Shown here one piece after another: positions 56,201 to 63,300 of a stretch of DNA of 64,000 nt (its first letter is position 1; the number at the start of each line of letters is the position of its first letter). This stretch comes from Apoda limacodes. Taxonomy: Eukaryota; Arthropoda; Insecta; Lepidoptera; Limacodidae. Where the stretch lies: assembly GCA_946406115.1 (NCBI GenBank), contig OX291542.1:3000959-3064958 (forward strand). The letters run 5' to 3'. The position numbers and the translations under genes were made by a program. Under the pieces are notes generated by a model. The model saw only the letters and a program-made list of their open reading frames with translations. It searched no databases and was not told the DNA's origin.

Positions 56201-58829
56201 TGTGGACATAGAGTAGACTAGCAAGAATCTCAATGTGGACATAGAGTAGACTAGCAAGACTCTAAATGTGGACATAGAGTAGACTAGCAAGAATCTCAAT
56301 GTGGACATAGAGTAGACTAGCAAGACTCTTAATGTGGACATAGAGTAGACTAGCAAGACTCTCAATGTGGACATAGAGTAGACTAGCAAAACTCTCAATG
56401 TGGACATAGAGTAGACTAGCAAGACTCTCAATGTGGACATAGAGTAGACTAGCAAAACTTTCAATGTGGACATAGAGTAGACTAGCAAGACTCTGAATGT
56501 GGACATAGAGTAGACTAGCAAGAATCTCAATGTGGACATAGAGTAGACTAGCAAGACTCTTAATGTGGACATAGAGTAGACTAGCAAGACTCTTATGGCC
56601 TCTCCTGTATATATATGGTCATGCTGGTGCTAAAAGCTAACGACGTCAACAGTAACTGTAGGTCTCTTTTCATTGCCTCTTTTAATGTTGTTTTAGAACC
56701 TTGTGGGGCTGTTCAGAGACGATGGTAGGAGACTTGATGGGCGAACTTTAGCTTTGCAATGAAATTAAGAAAAATAAATTGAATGATAGCTTTTGGTACA
56801 TTGAAATTAGGGATAAATATTATTTTTCCTACACCACATCGTGTGTGCTACATTTGGTAAGACTTTAAAAAGTGCAATTAAGTTCAGGACAGGACGCAGG
56901 TCCAGTCCCACATGGAGTACTGTTGCCATCTCAGGGCGGGTGCGCCCGGAAACCAACTTGGGCCTCTTCACCTTAATTCACCTTAACTCCATTCATAACA
57001 AAATACGTTTTACATATGAAATGGAAAGTGAACGTTCACTGGCATTCTTAGATGTTAAATTGAATGTAAGGGAAGATGGCTCTCTGGGGCATACTGTATA
57101 TCGGAAGCCCACACACACACACACACACACGGACAGATACCTGAACGCCTCCTCGTATCATCACCCACGTCACCTACAATCAGTTGTGACGTCTTTGACT
57201 AACCGAGCTTATGACCTTTGTGACCCTGAACATTTAGATACTGAGCTGGCACACGTTCAGGAGGCACTTAATAAAAACGGGTACAAAACGAGTAGAAGAA
57301 GTTCAGGTCGCCGTAACACACGTACCAAGAATCCAGAGGTGAGCAGACAGCCAGCGTTCATGCCCTATATAAAAGCAGTAACGGATAAAATTGGATCGCT
57401 TTTAAATAAATTCTCCATTAAGACGGTATATGTTCGATACTCCAAAATTGAACAGCAGGTGCGCACGCCAAAGGACGTAATCCCGTACCAAACACCAGGT
57501 GTCTACAAAATTGACTGTAGCTGCGGCAGTTCTTACATTGGCCAGACCAAACGCACAATTGCGGACAGGGTCAAAGAACATATTGCTGCTGTAAAGAATT
57601 GCCAGACGACAAAATCAGCTATAGCAGAACATCTAATTAACTCAATTTCCAACCACTGGATTGAGCACCACCAGCCTAAGGTTTTATCCACCGATCGCCA
57701 ATATTATCGTAGATTGGTACGCGAAGCGATTGAAATAAAAAGCATAAGAATTTCAATCGTGAGGATGGATAGAAACTGTCGCCTGCATGGAATCTAGTCA
57801 TAGGAAATTACAGCTCTCGAGTTTTACCAACGAACGCACCCGAGGACACCGTTAGTGTTGTGTGTATTGATTTTGAGAATTATAAAGACAAGGTGAGGGT
57901 AGTTCAACAGGACGCCTCCACTCGTAGCCGACGACGCCGCGCACCGCCAGTCTACCCGTGACCAAGGCTGGTGTAACCCAGCCGAAACGTCGGTAAAAAG
58001 GTGTTTTGCCAAATGACGCGTTTAATCCCGTTTTATTATTTTTAAATTATCTGGGAGAATTGTTGTCGATCCCAAACTTACAACCGGTAGAGTTTGCCTC
58101 CCTGTGCGAGTTTTGCCCACGACTACTTTTTACCATCACCTTAGAACCGAAATCGTTATGTACAGTGCGGTTTCAGAAGAAGTTCCTCTCGCGAACGCGT
58201 TAGTAGAGGAATGATCCCCCGGTATCCGCTTCACATCAAGCGAATTGCAAGCCTGTTTGCTACCTTGGTGCTATAAAAAAATAACATAGTTGCCCCTTTA
58301 CTTAATTTTTAAAAATCGATAACGTGTTGTAATAATCACGATATTAGAGATCTTTATAAACACCTTCAACAAAAATAGTTTTGATCAAAATTGGCTTTAA
58401 GTTTTACAGATATCTGCAATAATTTTCATTTTATGGAACCCTAACTCACTCGTAATGCAAGCACCTGGCTGTTTATATTTTTACTTTAACATTACAAAAC
58501 TTCTTTTAACACTTTTTGACGTATTTACCCAATTTTCTCTTTTATTAAATTTTGGTTTAAATCGTTTTATTAGCCACCAAACACAATCTTAGTAGATATA
58601 CGAGTATTTGCAGAGATACAGATCCTTTACAGAAATTATTTTTCGTGTAAGTATACGAGTAGGTATATAATTTAAAATTGCGAATAGATATTAAAATTAT
58701 TCTAGGAAACAGAAAAAATAAAAACAAAAATAACTAAGCGACCATAGAATGATCTGGCTGCTCACTACACTGAACAAGAGCGAAGAAAAGCGCAGCCAAG
58801 AAACTCAATATCCAAATATTTAATTTCAT
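33981..58829 (-). CDS. split gene for a secreted glycine-rich repetitive protein (span of all exons)
   Basis: I read one minus-strand gene with exons at 58766-58829, 53060-53551, 45794-45970, 43297-43317, 39722-39745, 39001-39048, 37727-37771, 37372-37425 and 33981-34018. All junctions are phase 1 and the last exon holds a TGA; together they give 963 nt, or 320 residues. Adding 56099-56604 and 55536-55560 gives 1494 nt, or 497 residues, still in frame. The product has a signal peptide, a Gly-rich middle with 13-residue repeats, a twice-used Cys-containing motif and a Gly/Met/Lys tail. It is probably secreted. The many tiny symmetric exons recall microexon genes of secreted gland products in other animals, but I recognise no family. 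Introns are full of repeats. Confidence 0.55.
34304..34465. repeat. hairpin repeat element
   Basis: Outer arms at about 34304-34332 and 34438-34465 (AGGTAAAAATAATTACTTAT and its complement) and inner arms near 34347-34364 and 34405-34422 (TTTGAAGTTGGTGT and its complement) make a two-tier palindrome. A partial copy lies at about 37920-38035. It looks like a non-autonomous DNA element inserted in the last introns of the split gene. Confidence 0.65.
34823..34837 (-). other. candidate 15-nt alternative terminal microexon
   Basis: A very good acceptor (pyrimidine-rich, ending GCATTTTCAG) and donor (AAG|GTAATG) enclose 15 bases. In phase 1 it would read Gly-Phe-Gly-Phe then TAA, ending the protein. 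Splice-site quality is better than for many exons of the gene, but such a short segment can arise by chance. Confidence 0.2.
35205..35405 (+). repeat. 7-bp microsatellite (AGGCAGT) with 21-bp higher order
   Basis: Tandem AGGCAGT/AGGTAGT units run for about 200 bases. Part of the array repeats as a 21-base group with AGGCACC. It lies in the intron before the candidate last exon of the split gene. Confidence 0.9.
36690..37205 (+). pseudogene. LINE 3' end (C-terminal RT piece and tail)
   Basis: A 64-codon frame at 36691-36885 ends with [19 protein letters not shown] and NDKNPW, the C-terminus of a common insect LINE. An untranslated stretch with GAGTTTCTTGCCGGATTCTT follows, and then a tail of repeated TTTTGACTTTTGAC words. 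The 5' part is missing, so this is a 5'-truncated insertion. Confidence 0.75.
37372..37425 (-). CDS. split gene exon, 54 nt, phase 1-1
   Basis: The acceptor ends TTCCAG and the donor is AAAG|GTAATG. The exon encodes a split first codon, then [17 protein letters not shown], and leaves one base of the next codon. The Met/Val/Lys pattern resembles the ends of the 48-nt exon (GVTKAM) and the 177-nt exon (ITKGMTDM), hinting that these exons are old duplicates of one another. Confidence 0.6.
37727..37771 (-). CDS. split gene exon, 45 nt, phase 1-1
   Basis: Acceptor TTTACAG and donor GTTG|GTGAGT are both near consensus. The exon encodes [14 protein letters not shown] between split codons, an almost pure Gly/Ala/Met repeat. 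In AT-rich surroundings this GC-rich 45-base island with clean sites is unlikely to be random. Confidence 0.65.
38823..38952 (+). repeat. 18-bp minisatellite, 7 copies
   Basis: Seven tandem units of CCTCCGCTCGTTCGAGTA, one with GATC in place of GTTC. The 18-base length keeps frames open on the minus strand (a GGTRTS repeat). No phase fits the neighbouring exons with usable splice sites, so I treat it as an intronic minisatellite. Confidence 0.9.
39001..39048 (-). CDS. split gene exon, 48 nt, phase 1-1
   Basis: The acceptor is CTTTTAAG and the donor GGAG|GTAAGTGTG is very strong. The exon encodes [15 protein letters not shown] between split codons. Phase, length and composition agree with the neighbours on both sides. 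Confidence 0.65.
39722..39745 (-). CDS. split gene exon, 24 nt, phase 1-1
   Basis: Acceptor TTTTATTACAG, donor ATGA|GTAAGTC. A microexon encoding GLIKGSM between split codons. Both splice sites are good. Its small size is the main reason for doubt. Confidence 0.5.
40045..40290 (-). pseudogene. LINE 3' tail, minus strand
   Basis: The reverse complement shows CTGAGTTTCTTGCCGGTTCT, then a CCCGCCCTGTAGAC stretch, and ends in TTGAATTTGAATTTGAA repeats. It is a relative of the tail at 36.9-37.2 kb. Only the untranslated 3' end is recognisable. Confidence 0.6.
40784..41140 (-). pseudogene. jockey-like LINE fragment, rearranged
   Basis: The minus strand matches the C-terminal region of the element at base 1 (an [14 protein letters not shown] stretch and [14 protein letters not shown]). 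A piece that should lie further 3' (the HSHTLEP region) instead lies upstream at 41070-41140. The copy is therefore rearranged as well as frameshifted. Confidence 0.7.
41870..42480 (-). pseudogene. jockey-like LINE fragment
   Basis: The minus strand carries the [22 protein letters not shown] block and the following region toward the C-terminus. There are many stops and frameshifts. Same family as 1-1610 but clearly older. Confidence 0.75.
43060..43080 (-). pseudogene. decayed duplicate of the 21-nt exon
   Basis: GGAGGTATCAAG followed by a GTATGA donor resembles the end and donor of the exon at 43297-43317 (GGAGGGTATCAAG|GTAAAT), 240 bases upstream. A CAAACAGACG word flanks one and a similar CAAACAGACAG the other. 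The acceptor AG is missing, so this looks like a dead exon copy left by a local duplication. Confidence 0.35.
43297..43317 (-). CDS. split gene exon, 21 nt, phase 1-1
   Basis: Acceptor AAATTTCAG, donor CAAG|GTAAAT. A microexon encoding TRGGYQ between split codons. The neighbouring decayed copy at 43060-43080 suggests it has been duplicated as a unit. Confidence 0.5.
43509..43801 (+). mobile_element. hAT-type MITE, 293 bp, with TIRs and 8-bp target duplication
   Basis: Termini CAGGGCTGTAGCTA and (complement) CAGGGCCGTAGCTA are 14-base inverted repeats with one mismatch. The flanks TGGCCGTA and TGTCCGTA are an 8-base duplication with one mismatch. CAGGG termini and 8-base duplications are hallmarks of hAT elements. 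No transposase frame, so non-autonomous. A second partial copy in opposite orientation is at 31290-31456. Confidence 0.85.
44185..44735 (+). repeat. 104-bp satellite, about 5 copies
   Basis: ACAGAAGTGATAGAT-like starts occur at 44185, 44289, 44393, 44497, 44600 and 44705, spaced 103-105 bases. Each unit contains TTTCGGATGACAGCTGTCAA and TTTTGATCGTAGACTAGTAG. The same unit, with the same upstream phrase CCCACGGGCTTTTTCTT, recurs at 54.42 kb. Confidence 0.92.
45217..45690. repeat. GC-rich island, probable transposon remnant
   Basis: A sharply GC-rich stretch with CGCCGCGCCGCC-like words and a CCGATAAGGCGCTTGGCAGA block, open in several frames on both strands but with no family I recognise. It adjoins the 177-nt exon of the split gene. 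Its base composition is unlike the gene's exons, so I regard it as a mobile-element remnant. Confidence 0.35.
45794..45970 (-). CDS. split gene exon, 177 nt, phase 1-1
   Basis: Acceptor CTGGTTAACAG, donor ACAG|GTGAGA. The exon encodes 58 whole codons between split codons: a LTKSLPGM start, [15 protein letters not shown], a [10 protein letters not shown] motif with the exon's only Cys, and a [10 protein letters not shown] end. The motif is nearly identical to the end of the 492-nt exon, and the two downstream introns also start alike (GTGAGAACTTATT versus GTAAGGAACTTATT). This is a clear exon duplication. Confidence 0.75.
46101..46200 (+). ncRNA. tRNA-derived SINE head (A and B boxes)
   Basis: TGGCTCAATGG at 46112-46122 fits a pol III A box and GAGTTCGATTCC at 46156-46167 fits a B box, 34 bases apart. 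CCCACAGAGGAC follows, as in many insect tRNA-derived SINEs. The tail could not be defined. It is not a folded tRNA gene. It sits in the intron between the 492-nt and 177-nt exons. Confidence 0.6.
47790..48420 (-). pseudogene. jockey-like LINE fragment, C-terminal half
   Basis: The minus strand carries [38 protein letters not shown] and the upstream Cys/His region, matching the element at base 1. A VASVHR-like end lies near 47800. Frameshifts break it. No poly-A tail was identified beyond a T-rich stretch near 47740-47760. Confidence 0.78.
48725..51490 (+). repeat. 70-bp satellite with perfect 1320-bp higher-order duplication
   Basis: About 39 units of roughly 60-72 bases contain TCGACCTTTCATAATCCGTG, GCTATGAATGAACGC and ACACTAGCTGCATTACTCGC. 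On top of this, the stretch from about 48817 to 50136 is repeated at 50137-51456 with no difference found by eye. A 1320-base block was thus recently duplicated. The array lies in the intron between the 492-nt and 177-nt exons. Confidence 0.92.
51865..52600 (+). repeat. dispersed repeats (ATTATAAATGCGAAAGTAAC family), several copies
   Basis: ATTATAAATGCGAAAGTAAC followed by TCTGTCTGTC occurs near 51872 and 52410. Each continues with a stretch on low-similarity lines such as AAATTTGGCATAGAGATAG. A third, related block lies near 52030-52110. The type is abundant in Lepidoptera as far as I recall; the superfamily is uncertain. Confidence 0.55.
53060..53551 (-). CDS. split gene main exon, 492 nt, phase 1-1, with 13-residue repeats
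   Basis: Acceptor CTACTTTACAG, donor GGCAG|GTAAGG. The exon starts [11 protein letters not shown] and goes through Gly/Asn/Gln-rich sequence. It then holds six tandem 13-residue repeats of the type [13 protein letters not shown] (39-base units, five nearly identical at DNA level). It ends with [16 protein letters not shown] and AMTGLA. The sequence is strongly coding-like in otherwise AT-rich DNA. The frame stays open upstream into the intron and downstream past the donor, but composition changes at both splice sites. Likely the structural core of a secreted protein. Confidence 0.8.
54424..54750 (+). repeat. 104-bp satellite, second array, with inverted unit
   Basis: Units start at 54424, 54529 and 54633. 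The third turns, near 54654, into the reverse complement of the unit (TTCTGTAAAGAAACTACTAG and onward to ACAGCTGTCATCC), forming a hairpin-prone structure. A copy of the turn and the inverted part recurs at about 55034-55152, 403 bases on. Confidence 0.85.
54753..54975 (+). repeat. 33-bp minisatellite, about 7 copies
   Basis: Tandem units of GTGGACATAGAGTAGACTAG plus 13 bases. The array is wedged between two copies of the 104-bp hairpin segment. Its left edge joins a LINE tip (CATACTGTAGTCC). The same unit makes the longer array at 56099-56592. Confidence 0.92.
55140..55390 (-). pseudogene. jockey-like LINE fragment
   Basis: The minus strand holds [38 protein letters not shown] and an [13 protein letters not shown] end, matching the C-terminal region of the element at base 1. 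It is cut at both ends and has frameshifts. Confidence 0.8.
55536..55560 (-). CDS. split gene, candidate 25-nt microexon, phase 0 in / phase 1 out
   Basis: Splice sites are excellent: acceptor TGTTGTTACAG, donor CCTG|GTAAGT. The only incoming phase that both avoids a stop and fits the 492-nt exon downstream is phase 0, giving IGLVSCRP plus a split codon. The signal exon at 58766 ends in phase 1, so it cannot feed this exon directly except through a weak donor. The 33-bp repeat frame at 56099-56604 can, as it ends in phase 0. Confidence 0.4.
56099..56604 (-). CDS. split gene, candidate 506-nt repeat exon made of 33-bp units
   Basis: Fifteen 33-base units (11 codons) read [15 protein letters not shown] repeats on the minus strand without a stop. 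An acceptor (ATATATATACAG) lies in phase 1 at its upstream edge and a donor (TTG|GTAGTA) in phase 0 at the other. It would thus connect the signal exon to the 25-nt microexon. Unit differences include F/L, R/K and V/F replacements but no stop in this frame, whereas another frame is stopped by a TAG. Against it: this is also a plain minisatellite, a sister array lies at 54.75 kb, and the peptide is oddly hydrophobic. Confidence 0.3.
56841..57797 (+). CDS. Penelope-like element protein, partial: RT tail plus GIY-YIG endonuclease
   Basis: The frame of 318 codons is chimeric. The first 45 or so come from the interrupted LINE read out of frame; after that it is Penelope-like. It shows an RT-side block ([18 protein letters not shown], 66-83, then VYRKPTHT), a basic linker (150-170) and a GIY-YIG nuclease: [12 protein letters not shown] from 220, YIGQTKR from 232, then R and H residues. 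These nucleases nick the target during Penelope retrotransposition. A CA microsatellite within the frame (57111-57130) adds extra Thr-His pairs. The N-terminal RT core with its catalytic Asps is missing, so the copy is truncated. Confidence 0.85.
   Translation: MCATFGKTLKSAIKFRTGRRSSPTWSTVAISGRVRPETNLGLFTLIHLNSIHNKIRFTYEMESERSLAFLDVKLNVREDGSLGHTVYRKPTHTHTHTDRYLNASSYHHPRHLQSVVTSLTNRAYDLCDPEHLDTELAHVQEALNKNGYKTSRRSSGRRNTRTKNPEVSRQPAFMPYIKAVTDKIGSLLNKFSIKTVYVRYSKIEQQVRTPKDVIPYQTPGVYKIDCSCGSSYIGQTKRTIADRVKEHIAAVKNCQTTKSAIAEHLINSISNHWIEHHQPKVLSTDRQYYRRLVREAIEIKSIRISIVRMDRNCRLHGI
56880..56985 (+). pseudogene. jockey-like LINE fragment, left of Penelope insertion
   Basis: About 100 bases match the region of the base-1 element around CATGGAGTACTG and GGTGCACCCGG. 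The match stops at 56985, where the Penelope-like sequence starts. The same family resumes at about 58045, with roughly 50 bases missing between. Confidence 0.7.
56986..58035 (+). mobile_element. Penelope-like element, 5' truncated, inserted in a jockey-like LINE
   Basis: The coding part is followed by about 240 bases of 3' sequence, including ACCCAGCCGAAACGTCGGT at 57975-57993. This is a GAAAC-containing phrase like those near hammerhead-type ribozyme motifs in Penelope ends. I could not pair a complete hammerhead. LINE sequence of one family lies on both sides in the same orientation, so the element inserted into it. Confidence 0.8.
58040..58285 (+). pseudogene. jockey-like LINE fragment, right of Penelope insertion
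   Basis: Matches the base-1 element from the VDDSKLTC region through the CTTGTTTGCCACC-like 3' UTR, with internal deletions. It ends in a short A-rich tail near 58276. It is the 3' end of the LINE split at 56985. Confidence 0.72.
58766..58829 (-). CDS. split gene first coding exon: signal peptide
   Basis: The ATG at 58827-58829 begins [20 protein letters not shown] then Cys, a textbook signal peptide with a short basic start, a hydrophobic core and a small/polar end. The donor A|GTGAGC is strong and leaves phase 1, which fits the 492-nt exon and also the 56099-56604 frame. The frame stops only ten codons past the donor. Cleavage would fall near the exon end, so the mature protein would start in the next exon. 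Confidence 0.65.
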
Positions 58830-59050
58830 TTAACAGGTTTAAAAATATTGTACGCACTGCGTTAAATCCTGTTTTGCAAAACTATTGACTGAAAAACAGA
58901 AAATTGTGTGGAACGTAACAGAAATGCTCAGAAAAAAGTAAACGAAAAAAAACTTACCGAAAGGAAGAGCAGATACAGAGAAGGCGTCATTTCGGAGATA
59001 TATTTGGCGACACTCTATATTTTTTTTTACTTTTATTGCTATATATATAG
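58830..59050 (-). promoter_or_regulatory. 5' leader with intron and TATA-like box of the split gene
   Basis: On the minus strand a TATATATA at about 59041-59049 lies upstream of a leader. The leader has a donor TTCG|GTAAGT (intron 58889-58957, 69 bases) and a pyrimidine-rich acceptor ending GTTTTTCAG. The second leader part runs from 58888 to the ATG. The arrangement of core promoter, short leader intron and signal-peptide exon supports a real gene start here. Confidence 0.45.
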
Positions 59051-59910
59051 GTACCACGCAATTACGTATTGTAAGTATGTTTGTACAAGTTCCTAAATTT
59101 CATGCTCTTGAAAAATACAAACATATGGTTGCGTATTTGTTCTTTATATTTTAGTTTATAACTAGCAATATATATATATATATATTGTGTGATAATTAGT
59201 GTGTCTGTTTAACGAGTAAATTTTTTGTTTTAAGTATTTTATTAAATATTATATATTTATTAAATACCAGTCCTCCGTGTTGTCAAGTCACTGTTAAATA
59301 TAATTTAAAAAGATTGAATTTTGGAGCACACACCTAATTTATTTTACCAACTGCTAAGATTTTGTTTTACGATATTTTGAGCGGTTTGGCCCCGGTGTAG
59401 ATATGTAGTGTTTGAATTCGTTTGTAATCAGTATATAATTCTATGAACAGTACGATGGCGACTGCATGTACAATAACATAAGCCTGGAGGCATATTATAG
59501 ATATAACTGTACTTGTCATATTTTTTTTGTAATTAAGTTTAACATCCTTAAAACAAAATAATTAAAATTATATTAAAAAAAAGAGTAACAAATTAATTTC
59601 ACAATTACAATCATTTTAAACAAAGGTATATAAACACAATATCATTCAAGATAACGTAAACACTAAAACATTTGATGTGGTGTTTAAATATAGGTACCCT
59701 TAAAAACGCTCACAACTGTAAATTCTTATACAAAACAAAATAAACTCGAATACACGACTAATATAAATAATAATTACTAATCAAACAAAAAAACAATGAA
59801 CAAGTCACAAGAGTTTTCTTTCATTTTAATTAACACACACCCTATGCACCGAAATACTAGTGACTGCTCCCATTCATTACCGGGTAGGCAGTAGGTAAAT
59901 TTAAAAAATC
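59051..59910. other. AT-rich stretch upstream of the split gene
   Basis: Contains a (TA) run at about 59169-59186. No coding frame or element is recognised. It would include the upstream control region of the minus-strand gene, but I see no identifiable sites beyond the TATA-like box. Confidence 0.4.
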
Positions 59911-59962
59911 TCAACGCAAGAAAGAAAAGCAAACATTAACAAAGTCATAAATAATTATTAAA

Positions 59963-60285
59963 AATGGATGGCACGATAAGGTTTAAATGGCGCTACAGGT
60001 ACTCGTTATGTCACTGCGGGGTACCGTGAAGTTTAAAGCAATAACTAAATAGCTAACTAAAGGTGATGAAAACGTTCCCAGAATTAACAATTTTACACCC
60101 AGTGTAACTAGATTTGCAACAAAATTTGATCGTATCGAAGAAAATTGGTCAGAAATGCTAGTAAATTACTAGATAGTCAATAAAATAAAGGGTATGACTA
60201 ACTTAAGCGATACCCCGCCGTGGCGCCCCGCGACATTATATAGGTAGCGCCACTTCCTCGAGCAAACCTTATCGTGCCATCCATT
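59963..60285. mobile_element. foldback/MITE-like element with 22-bp perfect arms
   Basis: AATGGATGGCACGATAAGGT plus two bases at 59963 and its exact complement ending at 60285. Farther out, a second pair of arms (GAAAAGCAAACATT, near 59929, and its complement near 60378) extends the palindrome to about 59917-60400 with gaps. No protein coded. This is a non-autonomous element, or a larger inverted repeat with a second element inside. Confidence 0.75.
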
Positions 60286-60399
60286 AATTTTTATGTAATT
60301 AAAATATTTAAAGGTAGGTACTCAATCGAATTTGATGGCTCAACAATACGTACCTATTATTTATGACTTTTCAATGTTTGCTTTTCTTTTTTGCGTTTG

Positions 60400-63300
60400 G
60401 GTTATTTTTTAATTATTAATTTAATTTTAAACTATAGAATATTGTTTAACCCGAGACTGAAGCTTGTATATTTAAACAAAAACCAAAAATACTCCGTTTA
60501 GCTTGTGTGTGAATATTTAGATAATACGTATTTAGTTTTACACCTGATCAAATAAAAGCCGAAGTGTAACTTTGACGCAAGAGTTTAACGGAAATATTCG
60601 TGAATAAATTTTCCAATTAATTTACTTTGGGCTGGCTTTTGTGTAATTTTTATAGTATTAAAAGGTTATATAAAGTGAAGACATGAGCATGACGCAAATG
60701 TCATGACATTAGTGGAAATTTTTTATGTCAATTTATTTCTTTGTTTAGAGTTTATTGCTCTTTGATGAGTTTTGAAAAAAAAATTTTACGTATTTCTTAA
60801 ATTCTGACATCCTTTATGAGACACGCTGTCTCGGCTAGGGTTACCAAATCAAGAAAACAGTTTTTTCTCAAACATGCTACGATATGCGACCATATCGTGC
60901 ACACGCTTCTTGGGATAAATCGAACTTGAAGTAAAGTATCAGAGAGCGACCCGCAATGTTTTATATATATTTTAACGCTCGAGCGATCAAATATGAAATG
61001 TGAAATAAAAAATAACTAAAGAAATAACTTATCAAGTTTCATTTAAATTTCGGACTGGCACAACAAAAAGAATTAGCCGTTAAATTAATAGAAAAATAAA
61101 AAATAATACGGCATTTGGACGCAGCGAATTGGCGGCAAAATTACCTTAACTGTTTTTATTATTGTCAATATAGTTGTCAATATAATTAGTTTGTTTACAC
61201 GCATGTTTGAGAAAAGCACTATACAAGCCTTAGCCACAACGGAGCATAATCGGATTCTGTGATGCGTGCCTCGGCTATGCCTCGTCCCGCATACTCACGA
61301 TCACCCGGTTATGCAGCGGGGCAGTAATCTACTATTTCAGAAAATTTCTAACGTCTGTATTTCAGCCAAATCGAATAATTTTGGAAGAATGGACGCCAAT
61401 AAGTCATCTTTGGGACGCCATTTGGATCCGCCATCTTAAATTATCAAAACATCGAAAATCTAACAGAGCTTAAATTATTTTCATCGAAATAAAAGACAGT
61501 TTTCAAAAAATGGACGCAATAGCTTAAAAACCATAAGAACTGGAGAACAGACTTAGTTTAATCAAAATGTAGTATTCTTTGATTATTAATAATCGAAGGT
61601 AGTATTAGTATTTATCAAAGTAAATATGGACGGTAAAAATATTCTTTTATAAAAAAATTAACCGCTTCAATCAATATTTCTGAAAATCTAAGCAGTTTGA
61701 TTCCGGGTGAAAGGAAATCAAGAAAATCGGTAAATTACTTGTCAAGGGTGCGTTCCAAATCGTAACGAGGAGTTAAGCTAACAAAAAGCTAACAAGAAGT
61801 TTATTTTACATAAATTTAATGAGGTCGTTGTACTTTAAGCGGCAATAAATTGAACTACTTGCCGGTTAAGTTAATAAATTTTAACTATTGATTGATAGAT
61901 GACGCTGTTCGCATGTTCCGAGTTTGACAGCGACACACAACGGTGTCACTGAAAAATATGAAAAGGTATACTCACCAACCAAATATAAAAAAAATTGGTA
62001 TCTACCCATCAGAATAATTAGATATATTATAAAACAAACGCACGCAAGCGTGAACTTCGACCTCAGTAGAATTTGTTTCTTTTAGTTTTATCCTGGGTCG
62101 AATGCGTCTAAGTTCTTAAACAATTGTTTTGTGAAAAGGATAGCTCACTTTTTAAGAACAGCATGCTATCGCACAAGTGCACCTACTTTAGATGTGAAAA
62201 CACTTCAGATAATAGCGCTTACATTTTTAACCAATTTGAAAAAAGGGAGGTTCTCAGTTTGACCCGTATGGTTGTATGTATGTATGTATGTTTGTCCGTG
62301 ATTATCTCGCGTTTGGCTGAACCGATTTTGATACGGTTTTCAGAAAAGTATTTGTTACATTCTGAAGAAGGTTTTGGTATTGTACATATAACAAATGTAT
62401 ACCCCGAGACATCGTCGTTTGCATCGATCCGTTAATAATTAAGCGATGGATTAGTTTAACTCGACCGATTTTGACAAAATTTTAGTACACTTACGAGCAA
62501 AAACTAGTTAGTCACTTACATAAACGACGATATTTCGTAAACTAGTAAAACAGAAAGTAGGTATGTTAAAAGTAGTTTTATTTTACTCAAAAATTATTCA
62601 CTTTCCATTTGTAACTATTTAGCTAACTTAGAATTAAAAAAAATAGGTTTTTTACTTTTAGGTATGTAAAAAAGGAAATTTCCTTTTGATTCCTTTTCCT
62701 TTGACGCGCGCCGTGTCAGTGACAGGTCACGCACACATACCCGTGCTTGTAGTAGTGCTCTCGCTAGCGCCGGTTGTTTGAAGCTAGCAGTCTATAGGTT
62801 TAGTCATGTGCCCTAACCAAATGTGCATTTCGACGATAGCTACGTTATTTTACGGAGTCACGGGCAAAAGCTAGTAAAAAATATCTCAGGAATTTTAGAT
62901 ACCTAAACATTCAACCACCTTTCGGTCTCCTTCATACAACTCATTTGTACGTTATATTACATATATTTATGATAATACGAATTCATTTTAAAATTTTAAT
63001 CTCAACATCCACTATATACTAGCTACTAACACGAAAACATAGGATTCTCAAAAAAGAATTTAATCGCAAAACATCTGTCATTTAATAATATAAATTATTA
63101 CCTTTAGGTTTTTTACATCCCTGCGTTTGGTTAGAATCTTTTCATTAATAAACTATTTTAAATTATAAACCAGCCCAAAAAATTGTTATAAAATGTAATG
63201 CCCCTAAATATTTTTTAAAATTTAATTTGCGATTTTCATATACCTACACTTAAAACTAATTAAACCCACCTTTTGGCCCCCTTATTTCGTACTTGTTAAA

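Noticed and set aside
62124..62435. 103-codon plus-strand frame near the right end
   Set aside because: Overlaps a common lepidopteran-type repeat with GTAT runs; no domain.
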